DNA from: MED-G105 sp965263305
GTDB taxonomy: Bacteria; Pseudomonadota; Alphaproteobacteria; Caulobacterales; Parvularculaceae
Length of the DNA stretch: 64,000 nucleotides
Reading direction: 5' to 3'
Assembly: GCA_965263305.1 (NCBI GenBank)
Contig: OZ253666.1
Span: 3,534,001 to 3,598,000, forward strand
A program made the position numbers and the translations under genes. Below the pieces are notes generated by a model. The model was given only the letters and a program-made list of their open reading frames with translations, searched no databases and was not told the DNA's origin. Positions 26,705 to 35,262 of the stretch are shown in pieces (the stretch's first letter is position 1; each line of letters begins with the position of its first letter).

Positions 26705-27214
26705 ATGGAGCAAATTCGTCTGATTGGTCGCCTCTTGATGGGGTTGGTGGTGGTTATCGCCATGTCAGCCATTTGCGCCGTTTTCCTGCTTTGGCTTCAG
26801 GGGCCGATTATCGGGGACAATTTTATTGTGCTCGCCGAAACCACCCCGATCGCGGATCGCAAAATCTTTGGACTTTTTGGCGCATTGCCGGCGTTAGCAA
26901 GTTGGCTGGCGGCGCTACTAGAGGTTTTTCAGGTGTTCAAGCGTTTCGCCATCGGCGAGATCGTATCGAGTGAAATCGTCCGGCGCTTGCGGCGTTTTGC
27001 AATCCTCAGCCTATTGACCGTTTTATTGGCCGTTCTGTTCAGCGGCGTCCGGCGTTGGGCCCTAGGCCAAACTGGCGCGGGCGGGCCGATCACCCATATC
27101 GGCATCGAAGAATCTCAACTCGTCCTCGGCTTTATGGCGCTGGTGGTGTTTGCTGTCACCCACGGCATTGCCGAAGCAGATCGCTACCGCCGCGAGATGG
27201 AAGAGTATGTGTAA
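26705..27214 (+). CDS. DUF2975-like membrane protein
   Basis: 169-residue protein with about four membrane segments and the DUF2975 pattern: an extracytoplasmic stretch after the first span, a FQVFKRFAIGEIVSSEIVRRLRRFA cytoplasmic region, and a C-terminal AVTHGIAEADRYRREMEEYV tail. Such proteins are nearly always followed by a small XRE-family regulator, as here, where the next start codon abuts the stop. It may regulate or sequester the partner DNA-binding protein; that function is not proven for the family. It is divergent from a CPBP protease gene. Confidence 0.75.
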   Translation: MEQIRLIGRLLMGLVVVIAMSAICAVFLLWLQGPIIGDNFIVLAETTPIADRKIFGLFGALPALASWLAALLEVFQVFKRFAIGEIVSSEIVRRLRRFAILSLLTVLLAVLFSGVRRWALGQTGAGGPITHIGIEESQLVLGFMALVVFAVTHGIAEADRYRREMEEYV

Positions 27215-27427
27215 GTGACAAAAATCATCGTGACCTTGGATGTGATGCTCGCGCGTCGCAAAATGAAGTCAAAGGAGCTTGCGGCGATCATCGGGGTCAC
27301 CGAGGCGAATCTGTCCAAGTTGAAACAAGGAGCGGTCAAAGGGTTCAAACTGGAGACGCTTGGCAAAATCTGTGAGGCGTTAGATTGCGAGCCTGGTGAC
27401 CTTTTAAAGCGCGATAATTCTCCATGA
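27215..27427 (+). CDS. XRE/YozG-like helix-turn-helix regulator
   Basis: 70-residue Cro/CI-type DNA-binding protein. The helix-turn-helix covers KSKELAAIIGVTEANLSKLKQGAVKGFKLETLGKICEALDCEPGDLL, the short form (YozG-like) usually partnered with DUF2975 membrane proteins. It begins at a GTG immediately after the stop of the DUF2975 gene, which implies coupled translation. The target is probably its own divergent promoter region at 26611-26704, but no operator was identified with confidence. Confidence 0.85.
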   Translation: MTKIIVTLDVMLARRKMKSKELAAIIGVTEANLSKLKQGAVKGFKLETLGKICEALDCEPGDLLKRDNSP

Positions 27428-27487
27428 GATAGTTCTACATGAACAGTGCACACCCTTTGATCAACTAATCGCTGGACGTATCCAGGA

Positions 27488-27979
27488 TCAGTCTATCTGC
27501 GCAATACGGATGAAATCGCTAAAGCGCTTGGCGACGAGCTCGATCTCGGATTCGCGATAGGTATTTCCTGACACGCCATCATGGGGCAAGCGGACAAGCC
27601 GAGGGTCGGTCGATTTCTTACGAAGGTCTAAATAGTAATAGTCTCCGGAGCCAGTAAGGCATGATCCGATCGGCAAATAGCCTAGGGGATGGGCGACAAT
27701 GCCGGGATAACAGGCTGTCGCTTCGTCAACGATTTGCTCAATCGCGAGGAAGCGCATGTCGACACCCCGCTCTGACGGATCGTCTTCTTCATCCAAAGAA
27801 AATTCCGTCCCAACAATTGGAATTGTTGTCAGAAACTCAATCAACCAAGACGGCGACAAGCGGGCGGGTAAAGCCTGTGTTAGCCGCTCAATCTCTTTCT
27901 CGTCCGAGAGGTGACCGTCGAAATCATCAATTCTGCCTCGCCCAGCTTCTATGGCTGACATGACGCGCCAATCCTTCAC
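27488..27979 (-). CDS. SMI1/KNR4 (SUKH)-like protein
   Basis: 163-residue acidic protein that resembles the SMI1/KNR4 (SUKH) superfamily: an initial helical region with IERLTQALPARLSPSWLIEFLTTIPI, then LGYLPIGSCLTGSGDYYYLDLR and a final ELVAKRFSDFIRIAQ helix. Bacterial SUKH proteins often act as immunity proteins against polymorphic toxins, but many are orphans. No toxin gene is adjacent. A Met at residue 7 is an alternative start. Downstream sequence (27428-27487) is a short convergent gap to the XRE gene. Confidence 0.6.
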   Translation of the reverse strand: MKDWRVMSAIEAGRGRIDDFDGHLSDEKEIERLTQALPARLSPSWLIEFLTTIPIVGTEFSLDEEDDPSERGVDMRFLAIEQIVDEATACYPGIVAHPLGYLPIGSCLTGSGDYYYLDLRKKSTDPRLVRLPHDGVSGNTYRESEIELVAKRFSDFIRIAQID

Positions 27980-28064
27980 TATGCTGCCGTCGCCGAATTC
28001 TACTATGGGCTAAATTTAAAACGAAATCGCTTAAGAGCTGCAAATTAGTCGCGGCCGAACGTCG

Positions 28065-28703
28065 TTATCCGGCCTTCCCCCAATCCTCCGTTACCAGCGC
28101 CTCCACCACCGGTCGCGCCAACATTCTCTCCCGATATGCATTCAAATGTTCATACCCCGTCGGATCAATCCCGGCGCGGTCCATAAGGGTGAACGCCCAG
28201 GCAAGATAAGCATCGGCGGCGCTAAAGGTGTCGCTCACAAGGAACGGCGATGTCGCCAGATGGGCGTCCAGGGTTTTAAATCGCTCCGGCGCAAGCGCGC
28301 GGATGCGGTCCTTCACCTCTTCCGTCGCCTCTGAATAGAACACGGTACGGAAGATTTGTTTGTGGATTTCTGTCGCAACGAACCCCACCCATCGCGCGAC
28401 TTGATAAAACGCCCGGCTCGCCGGATCGCGATGAAACTCGGGGTCCGGGCTTTGGCTTTGCAGCCAAAGGAGCACGGCGCCGGTCTCTGTCAGGATCTCA
28501 CCATCGGGAAAGACAAAGGTCGATACCTGCCCTAGCGGGTTCACATCGTATAGGGACCCGCCGCCCTCAAGCGCTTTGGTGTTTAAGTCGAGAAGGACGA
28601 TATCAATCGGGGTTTCGCCCTCGGCAGCGGCGATGCGCGCGGCGAGCGAGCACGTTTTAGCGGCGTGGTAGAGCGTCCCCAGCGGGGTGTCGTTTGTGAT
28701 CAT
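28065..28703 (-). CDS. Glutathione S-transferase family protein
   Basis: 212-residue GST-like protein with an N-terminal thioredoxin-like domain (TLYHAAKTCSLAARIAAAEGE, then NPLGQVSTFVFPDGEILTETGAVLLWL, giving the cis-Pro-equivalent region and the Glu-Thr glutathione contact) and a C-terminal helical domain with LVSDTFSAADAYLAWAFTLMDRAG. It resembles beta-class bacterial GSTs. Substrate unknown. It is divergent from the metallo-beta-lactamase gene at 28772, with 68 bases between start codons. Confidence 0.85.
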   Translation of the reverse strand: MITNDTPLGTLYHAAKTCSLAARIAAAEGETPIDIVLLDLNTKALEGGGSLYDVNPLGQVSTFVFPDGEILTETGAVLLWLQSQSPDPEFHRDPASRAFYQVARWVGFVATEIHKQIFRTVFYSEATEEVKDRIRALAPERFKTLDAHLATSPFLVSDTFSAADAYLAWAFTLMDRAGIDPTGYEHLNAYRERMLARPVVEALVTEDWGKAG

Positions 28704-28771
28704 CGGCCGGCCTTCGCTGCTGCGGGAAACGCCTTCTTCTCATTTGCGCACGAGCGCTCTACATTGGCGTG

Positions 28772-29509
28772 ATGACAAACGCCCCGCAACAGCCCGCCCC
28801 GCCCTTTTCGGTTCAAATCGTGCCGGTCACGCCGTTCCAGCAGAACTGCTCGATCATCCGCGCGCCATCCGGCAAAGCGGCCGTCGTCGACCCCGGCGGC
28901 GAGCCCGATAAGATCATGGCGGCGGCGGAAAAAATCGACGCCACCATCGTAAAAATCTGGCTGACCCATGGCCATCTTGACCATGCGGGCGCGGCCGAAG
29001 AAATCAAACGCCGCACCGGCGCGCCCATCGAAGGCCCCCAAAAGGAGGAAGTCTTCTGGCTACAGCAGATCAAAGAATCCTGGAAGCGTTTTAACATCGA
29101 CGACGGTGAAGACTGCACCCCCGATCGTTTCGTGGAGGACGGCGACACTCTGGAGCTTGATGGGCTCGTGTTCAAAATCGCCTATACGCCGGGCCACACC
29201 CCCGGCCATGTGGTGATCTATCACGAAGGCGCGCGCCTCGCTTTTGTGGGGGATGTGATTTTCGCCGGTTCTGTTGGCCGAACGGATTTTCCGCGCGGCG
29301 ATCAACAAACCTTAATTAATTCGATAACTGAAAAATTATGGCCGTTGGGCGATGATATGCAATTCGTGCCGGGTCACGGCCCCACCTCCACCTTCGGGAA
29401 AGAACGCCAGTCAAACCCCTTCGTCGCCGACAGCGTGACGGGCTATAAGGGCGCGACGAAGAAAGAGGCTGATGAGATGGCGCAGAAATTGTCTAAGCGG
29501 TGGACGTAG
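28772..29509 (+). CDS. Metallo-beta-lactamase-fold hydrolase (glyoxalase II-like)
   Basis: 245-residue MBL-fold hydrolase. The dinuclear metal motif THGHLDHAGAAEEI (about residues 68-81) is intact, later ligands appear in YTPGHTPGHVVIYH and FVGDVIFAGSVGRTDFP, and the final His is in FVPGHGPTSTFGKERQSNPF. This is the YcbL/glyoxalase II-like group; the actual thioester or other substrate is unknown. The ATG at 28772 is preceded directly by an in-frame GTG, which could also serve. Confidence 0.88.
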   Translation: MTNAPQQPAPPFSVQIVPVTPFQQNCSIIRAPSGKAAVVDPGGEPDKIMAAAEKIDATIVKIWLTHGHLDHAGAAEEIKRRTGAPIEGPQKEEVFWLQQIKESWKRFNIDDGEDCTPDRFVEDGDTLELDGLVFKIAYTPGHTPGHVVIYHEGARLAFVGDVIFAGSVGRTDFPRGDQQTLINSITEKLWPLGDDMQFVPGHGPTSTFGKERQSNPFVADSVTGYKGATKKEADEMAQKLSKRWT

Positions 29510-29790
29510 TTATTTAGCTGCGTATCACCATCCGCCTTCGTCGGCTGAGTATCTTGGTTGGCTGTATTTCACCAGGCTCGTAAACTATAATTAGTATGGC
29601 GAAAACCCATTATTCGTTGGGCTATTCTCGTAACCTTCAGCGGCAAATTTTGGCAAATTTAAGACGCCAAACTCATGACCAGTCTTAGTGCCGTAGCTGA
29701 TATGAAAGACTCGAAAGTATCAACCCATGTAAATTTGCGAAATGCAAGTCATTTTGGCATGTAGAGAAAACATTTGTATACGACCAAATC

Positions 29791-30054
29791 TTAAGCTAAA
29801 GCGTCAATTTGTCCCGTAACAACCGCTATGACTTTCTTACCCAAAATTGATTTAGGTATTTGATCTTCTACTGATACGTCACAAACGTAAACAATGTAAC
29901 AGTCGTCTCCTGCTTCGTCCTTGCCCACTCCAGTGCCAGTAACGCCAGGGACAGCTTGAAAATCAACCAACTCAGTTGGTAGATCCGAAGACATTTCGTC
30001 GTCAGGATTGTATTCAACAGGCCCGCAGTCAAAATGTTTGGAAGGATCTACCAT
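29791..30054 (-). CDS. Small protein resembling the N-terminal domain of the adjacent protease
   Basis: 87-residue protein with no assigned family. Residues 35-87 run AVPGVTGTGVGK, then YIVYVCDVSVEDQIP and VIAVVTGQIDALA. The same order occurs in the N-terminal domain of the upstream protease (residues 86-158: NVVGVGLG, VLNVYVVEQSP, VNVVPVGVIDTLG). By eye it is a shortened stand-alone copy of that domain, without any protease part. It starts 31 bases after the protease stop on the same strand, without an obvious ribosome-binding site. A role as a diffusible prodomain, inhibitor or chaperone is only inference. Confidence 0.6.
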   Translation of the reverse strand: MVDPSKHFDCGPVEYNPDDEMSSDLPTELVDFQAVPGVTGTGVGKDEAGDDCYIVYVCDVSVEDQIPKSILGKKVIAVVTGQIDALA

Positions 30055-30085
30055 AATTAATCACGCTAAATTGATGCAAGAGACT

Positions 30086-31255
30086 CTAAGTATATAGTGA
30101 TACATCTAGTGCTTGCAATACTCGGCCTATCTTGTTGGCAAAAGTGTAACCTCTGCCGCCTGCGAAAAGCAATCCAACTGGTTGACGCTGAGAGTCCCAA
30201 GTCCATATCAGGGATCCCGAGTCTCCGCCCTGGCTAAATTCGCCGCGTGTACCTCGAATTGTGATTTGATCTTTGAACGCAGCAACGCCGGCCCGGCCGA
30301 AGTTGACCCTTACATCCGCATTACAATCATAAACTGATCCCATTGTCAGGCCAGTTGTTCGGCCACTTTTACCAACCATCAATCCAACTGAACATTTTTT
30401 TGGTTGAGAACCAACTCTGAAGTGGCGCCCCTGTTGGCCAGCCTGATAAAAGAAATCTTTACGTACTCGATTGTGCCAGGCCCATCCGGTAGCACAATCT
30501 ACATAATTAGGTTTTCCGTCAAACTTTATAGGAACCCATCTCTCGAGGACGGCTATGCGGTCCTGTGGGTTTCGTCCTCGGTCATGGCTTCCTGGTTGAA
30601 TAATTGAATCGTGAGCTCTGGCATCGTTTGAATTGGCGAGTACATGGTTATTGCTTAAAATTAGTACTCTATTTTGCCGCACGCCGCTACGCCCTCTAGC
30701 AAGGACACCAAGCGTACCTGCTGAGATGCGGTGATGTCCTACTGATACACCCCCAGGAGCAGGTCTATGCCTTGCGCGATGTCCAAGAGTATCAATTACA
30801 CCAACTGGAACGACATTAACTCTAACCGCATCGCTTGATGCTGCTCTAATTCCAAGAGAATCAACGACCGCCGATTTCACAATATCCACCGGTGATTGTT
30901 CTACGACATAGACATTAAGGACCGTCTCTCCAGGCCCTTCTAACCCAGCGGACTCAAAGTCGATCTCTGCCCGTCCTAACCCTACGCCCACTACATTTCG
31001 AGATGACCGTAAATCAGAGGCGGAATATGCTTCCGCCGGGCCTTGTTCTTGAGCAAAAAGAGCTGTTGAGATCTGATCTTTCAGAGATACCAGTTCACGC
31101 TCCGAATCTGTCTCACCGAGCTTGCTTAGTTCTTCGCTTGGGGAGTCAACTTCGTCCGGATCTATCGGTTGGAAATCCGAGTTTTGGTTGTCTGCACTTT
31201 GTTCAGGTTCTGAAGATTTTTTGTTCTCTGGATCCTCATATTCACCGATTGACAT
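30086..31255 (-). CDS. Nal1-like trypsin-family serine protease
   Basis: 389-residue predicted chymotrypsin-fold protease. No signal peptide is visible, and residues 1-60 are acidic and likely disordered. Residues 86-158 form a beta-rich N-terminal domain (NVVGVGLG ... VGVIDTLG). The protease domain follows RPAPGGVSVGHHRISAGTLG, with the likely triad H204 (SNNHVLANS), D253 (YVDCATG) and S346 (GGDSGS). The layout resembles bacterial homologues of plant NAL1. GAGGAG precedes the start. Base composition is AT-richer than the flanks, consistent with acquisition by transfer. The small downstream gene resembles its N-terminal domain. Confidence 0.8.
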   Translation of the reverse strand: MSIGEYEDPENKKSSEPEQSADNQNSDFQPIDPDEVDSPSEELSKLGETDSERELVSLKDQISTALFAQEQGPAEAYSASDLRSSRNVVGVGLGRAEIDFESAGLEGPGETVLNVYVVEQSPVDIVKSAVVDSLGIRAASSDAVRVNVVPVGVIDTLGHRARHRPAPGGVSVGHHRISAGTLGVLARGRSGVRQNRVLILSNNHVLANSNDARAHDSIIQPGSHDRGRNPQDRIAVLERWVPIKFDGKPNYVDCATGWAWHNRVRKDFFYQAGQQGRHFRVGSQPKKCSVGLMVGKSGRTTGLTMGSVYDCNADVRVNFGRAGVAAFKDQITIRGTRGEFSQGGDSGSLIWTWDSQRQPVGLLFAGGRGYTFANKIGRVLQALDVSLYT

Positions 31256-31562
31256 TATTTCTAGCTCCTCAAATCAAAGCGATAACGCCATTCGTTGTCG
31301 CTCAAGAGCAGCTTCGGTCTTCGGCAGAATGATTGTCCGTGACCGCTGTCACACTATCAATCTTTTAGAAGATTGGGTCTCATTCTAAATTTAGATAGAT
31401 ATTTCAAGGGGCCGGTTTTGGGCATTTTAAGGAGCTGTCCAGGGTAAAATCCAGCTTCGTTTCAGACGTTCAAATCGAAATGACGTCGGTCGTCTTAGGA
31501 ACGAAATTTGGCCTTTCTCTCTAGACTAAATTCAGCGGTTTCATGGTTCGTAATTAAACCCT
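31256..31562. other. Intergenic stretch upstream of the protease gene
   Basis: AT-rich 307 bases between the protease start and the stop of the alpha/beta hydrolase. It holds the protease ribosome-binding site and presumably its promoter. No coding frame, RNA gene or clear terminator was seen. Confidence 0.5.
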
Positions 31563-32534
31563 TCAACTAAACACACGCCCCAACCAACCAACCATAATCG
31601 CATTTAACTCATCGGGTTTCTCCCAGGTGACCCAATGGCCGCAATCTTCGATGAGGTGTTTTTCTACGCGCGGTACAAGCTCCTCCATGCCATCGGCGCC
31701 ATCGGGCGGGAGGAAGAAATCTTGAGCGGCGGCGACGAATAAGGCTGGTTTGTCGATAACCGGATTGAGAGTCTTATAAACCTCATGGTTCTGATCAATA
31801 TTGCGATAGAGGTTGACCCCGCCGGTGAAGCCAGACCGCTTATAGGCGTTAACGTATACCGCCAGATCTTCTGGGCTTAAGATGACGCCGTTGACATCGG
31901 GCGCGGGCCCGTTTTCGAACCGTCCGATAAGATCATAGATCCGCACGCCCAACTTCTCCATATCGGCCTTGGTTGCGGGCCGGCGAAACATCAATTGAAA
32001 AAACCGTTCTTCACCACCCGCAAAGATCTTTTCGGGCGCCTCAGGCTCCTGGAAGCGCACGATATAATGGTCTTTGGAGAACCGTTTTTCAAAAATCGTC
32101 AGGGGCGGTATGGGCGGCGGTGGGCGATGGGGCGTACACACCCCGATAACGCCAGCAACCCGGTCAGGGTGAAGTTGCGCCATGGGCCAGACGATGGCTC
32201 CACCCCAATCATGGCCGCAAAAAATCGCCTGATCAATGTGTAACGCATCGAGTAATGCCACTAATTCATCCGTTAAATGACGAATACCATATAGGTTTGG
32301 GTCCTTCGGACAATCAGAGCCGCCGAACCCTTTCAGATCAACGGCGATCACCCTGAAGCCCGCCGCCGCCAATGGCGCCATCTGGTTTTTCCAGGAATAG
32401 GCAAGCTCCGGCCAGCCATGAACAAGAATGATCGGCGGGCGCCCTTCGTTGTTCGCGGTGTCACCACCGAGCTGATAGGTCGCGAGGCGTGTCTCGCCCG
32501 CCTGGACAAAGATGGGGTCTGGGAAATTGGTCAT
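31563..32534 (-). CDS. Epoxide hydrolase-like alpha/beta hydrolase
   Basis: 323-residue alpha/beta hydrolase of the epoxide hydrolase/haloalkane dehalogenase group. It has the oxyanion HGWPE motif, the nucleophile elbow GHDWGG (Asp nucleophile, as in epoxide hydrolases), a cap-domain region in the middle, and the catalytic His in EDCGHWVTWEKP near the C terminus. The frame is open to 32681, but the Met at 32534 (MTNFPDPIFV) starts the recognisable domain, and the extra sequence would occupy the divergent promoter region. The physiological substrate is unknown. Confidence 0.85.
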   Translation of the reverse strand: MTNFPDPIFVQAGETRLATYQLGGDTANNEGRPPIILVHGWPELAYSWKNQMAPLAAAGFRVIAVDLKGFGGSDCPKDPNLYGIRHLTDELVALLDALHIDQAIFCGHDWGGAIVWPMAQLHPDRVAGVIGVCTPHRPPPPIPPLTIFEKRFSKDHYIVRFQEPEAPEKIFAGGEERFFQLMFRRPATKADMEKLGVRIYDLIGRFENGPAPDVNGVILSPEDLAVYVNAYKRSGFTGGVNLYRNIDQNHEVYKTLNPVIDKPALFVAAAQDFFLPPDGADGMEELVPRVEKHLIEDCGHWVTWEKPDELNAIMVGWLGRVFS

Positions 32535-32669
32535 GAGGAGAAAGTGGCGCGCAATGCTCGCGCGGGCAAGCGCCTTATTCAGCCCCTTGCGATGTGGAGC
32601 CGGGACCTCCAACAGCGTGTTACAGTCACATGGGTAGCGCCAACTTGCGCCGCGCGTTAGACGAACGTC

Positions 32670-33137
32670 ATGACCGATCAAGCTTTTCCCAATGCGCCAT
32701 TAGGCGCTCCTACCCCACCAGACCAAACGGCGCAGGAAACCCTCATTCCGCCAGGATGGACCCGGCAACAGCATCCCGAAACCTTCGCCTGGCATGCGGG
32801 CCCCTTTTATTACAATCAAAACGGCGCGCCGGGCGTCGGGTTTGTGGCGCAACCGCACCACGCCAATCTTGGGAAAATGGTCCATGGCGGGGCCTTGTTG
32901 ACCCTCGCCGATATGGCGCTTTTCACGATCTGCTTTCGGGAAGTCGGCGCGTTCAAGGGCGTCACCGTTTCCCTCAACACGGATTTCCTGGCGCCCGGTA
33001 AGATCGGCGCCTTCATCAGCGCGACTGGGGAGCCGGTCCGAATCGGCAAAAGCCTCATGGTCGCTCGCGGGCTGATTGAGAGCGAAGGCGTTACGTTGAT
33101 GAGTTTTTCGGGGACCCTGAAGCGGTTTGCGCCATAG
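32670..33137 (+). CDS. Hotdog-fold (PaaI-like) thioesterase
   Basis: 155-residue hotdog-fold protein. Residues about 40-100 include GPFYYNQNGAPGVGFVAQPHHANLGKMVHGGALLTLADMALFTIC, containing the HGG loop and the acidic residue in the following helix, and VTVSLNTDFLAPGKIG. Expected acyl-CoA thioesterase; substrate unknown. It is divergent from the alpha/beta hydrolase, and its last 47 bases overlap the 3' end of rarD on the opposite strand. Confidence 0.85.
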   Translation: MTDQAFPNAPLGAPTPPDQTAQETLIPPGWTRQQHPETFAWHAGPFYYNQNGAPGVGFVAQPHHANLGKMVHGGALLTLADMALFTICFREVGAFKGVTVSLNTDFLAPGKIGAFISATGEPVRIGKSLMVARGLIESEGVTLMSFSGTLKRFAP

Positions 33138-34095
33138 ATTTTTCAATGACCGAGCCAGACGGGCCGGCGGTCTGCGCGCGTTTTTTCTCAACACGGCTGC
33201 GCTGGAGCATGTCGTAACTCGCAAAGCCAAGCGCCAGCCAGATTAAGCCGAAACAGACACCATGGGCCCAGGTAAACGCCTCCCCGTAATACAGGCCGAG
33301 GAAAAGCTGCCCCGTGGGGCCGATATATTGGATGAACCCCAACACCGTAAGGGTTAAGCGCCGGGCGGCCAGCGCGAAAAGCGTTAGCGGCGCTGTCGTC
33401 AGCGGCCCAGAAAGAATGAGCAGAAGGTCCGTCTGCGCATCGATGGCGCCAAAGGACAACCGACTTTGAAGCGCAAGAAACACAAGAACGCCCATGGCGA
33501 CCGGCGCCAGCAAAACGGTTTCTGTGAACAGGCCCGGCACGGCGCCAACCGGCGTCGTCTTTCGAAGATATCCGTAAACGGTGAAGGAAAACGCCATCAC
33601 GAGCGCCATCCACGGCGCTTCACCAAGGGCGATGGTTAGGACGAGAACACCGATTGTCGCCAAGGCGACAGCGATCGCCTGGAACCGTGAAAGGCTTTCC
33701 CCCAGAACAAGAACCCCTGCTGCGATAAACATTAAAGGATTGATGTAATAGGCAAGGCTCGCCTCTAATACGCGCCCATTTGCGACAGCGAAGACATATC
33801 CAAACCAATTCACCGCGATAAAAATCGCCGATACAAACAGCACACGAATGATGCGCCAGTCGGTGAAAATAGTTTTAATCTCGCCCCATTGCCGCCGCAA
33901 AAAGATGATCAGCGCGCAAACGGGGATCGCCCAAAGAATGCGCCATGTGACAATTTCAAGGGCCGCCACATGATCGACTTGCTTAAAGAAAAGGGGAAAC
34001 AAGCCCCACAATGTGTACGCGACGATACCGCAAAGGAGCCCAAAGCGTGCGTCGCCCTCCGATCCTTGAGACGATGAAGGACGATCATTGGTCAT
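33091..34095 (-). CDS. rarD: RarD-type EamA transporter
   Basis: 334-residue inner-membrane protein with about ten membrane segments and two EamA repeats. The opening GLLCGIVAYTLWGLFPLFFKQVDHVAALEIVTWRILWA is the RarD signature. Family members are putative metabolite exporters, first noted as chloramphenicol-sensitivity proteins; the substrate is unresolved. The C-terminal 40 residues are polar and overlap the convergent thioesterase gene. It lies 13 bases after asd on the same strand. Confidence 0.88.
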   Translation of the reverse strand: MTNDRPSSSQGSEGDARFGLLCGIVAYTLWGLFPLFFKQVDHVAALEIVTWRILWAIPVCALIIFLRRQWGEIKTIFTDWRIIRVLFVSAIFIAVNWFGYVFAVANGRVLEASLAYYINPLMFIAAGVLVLGESLSRFQAIAVALATIGVLVLTIALGEAPWMALVMAFSFTVYGYLRKTTPVGAVPGLFTETVLLAPVAMGVLVFLALQSRLSFGAIDAQTDLLLILSGPLTTAPLTLFALAARRLTLTVLGFIQYIGPTGQLFLGLYYGEAFTWAHGVCFGLIWLALGFASYDMLQRSRVEKKRAQTAGPSGSVIEKSMAQTASGSPKNSST

Positions 34096-34108
34096 CGAAG
34101 CGTGGTCC

Positions 34109-35134
34109 TTATTGTTGGCGGGGCAGTAATCCGCGATTATTCAAGGTTTCAGCAATCTGCACCGCGTTTAGGGCGGCGCCTTTGCGTAAATTGTCGGAAA
34201 CACACCAAAGCGCCAACCCGTTTTCCGTGGTTGGGTCCGTTCGGATGCGGCTCACAAATGTCGCGAATTCGCCGACGCATTCAACCGGCGTGACATAGCC
34301 GCCATCTTCTCTCTTATCGACGACTAATAGGCCCGGCGCCTCGCGCAGGATTTCGCGGGCTTCATCATCGGAAATCGGACGCTCGAATTCGATATTTACC
34401 GCTTCGGCGTGACCGACAAATGTTGGCACACGAACGCAATTGGCGGTCAGTTTAATATTTTTATCCAGAATTTTTTTTGTTTCCGCCGTCATCTTCCATT
34501 CTTCTTTGGTGAAGCCGTCTTCCATGAAGACATCGATATGGGGGATGACGTTGAAGGCAATTTGCTTGGTGAACTTATCCGGGTCTGGCGTATCATTGAC
34601 AAAAATACCCTTGGTCTGGTTGAACAACTCTTCCATTGCCGCTTTGCCGGCGCCAGAGGTCGACTGATAAGTTGATACAACAACCCGGCGAATACCGGCG
34701 GCGTCATGGAGCGGTTTTAACGCCACGACGAGCTGAGCGGTGGAACAATTCGGGTTTGCGATGATGTTGGTTTTCGTAAAACCGGCGACAGCGTCCGCGT
34801 TCACCTCCGGCACAATCAAGGGCACATCGGCGTGCATGCGAAAATGGGAGGAGTTGTCGATGACGACAGCGCCCGCCGCCGCCGCCTTAGGCGCCCAGCC
34901 TTTCGCCACGGCGCCGCCAGCGGAAAACAGCGCGATATCGACCTTCGAAAAGTCAAACTGCTCCAGATCCTGACATTTTAGGGTTTTGTCACCGAAGGAC
35001 ACTTCCCGCCCAAGGGATTGCCGCGAGGCCAGCGCGTGAATATCGCCAACAGGAAACAACCGCTCATCCAGAATGGAGAGCATTTCCTGACCCACATTGC
35101 CCGTTGCACCCACGATGGCGAGATTTACGTCCAT
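34109..35134 (-). CDS. asd: Aspartate-semialdehyde dehydrogenase
   Basis: NADPH enzyme of the lysine, threonine, methionine and cell-wall diaminopimelate pathways. The 341-residue protein has the N-terminal NADP motif VGATGNVGQEML, the catalytic Cys in NPNCSTAQLV (about residue 132), the STYQSTSGAGKAAMEEL loop and the NCVRVPTFVGHAEAVNIEF motif with the active-site His. Length is normal. No other threonine or lysine genes adjoin it; rarD follows 13 bases downstream. Confidence 0.96.
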   Translation of the reverse strand: MDVNLAIVGATGNVGQEMLSILDERLFPVGDIHALASRQSLGREVSFGDKTLKCQDLEQFDFSKVDIALFSAGGAVAKGWAPKAAAAGAVVIDNSSHFRMHADVPLIVPEVNADAVAGFTKTNIIANPNCSTAQLVVALKPLHDAAGIRRVVVSTYQSTSGAGKAAMEELFNQTKGIFVNDTPDPDKFTKQIAFNVIPHIDVFMEDGFTKEEWKMTAETKKILDKNIKLTANCVRVPTFVGHAEAVNIEFERPISDDEAREILREAPGLLVVDKREDGGYVTPVECVGEFATFVSRIRTDPTTENGLALWCVSDNLRKGAALNAVQIAETLNNRGLLPRQQ

Positions 35135-35262
35135 AACCTATACTGACCTTCTATCGAAAAACGCCAAGAACGCTTTGTGGACATTTCTGTCAAGGCGATT
35201 TGGCGATTGGGATGGGCGAGCGCCACCGAAAAAAAGTGACGTCCCGTTTAGCAAATGTTCTC

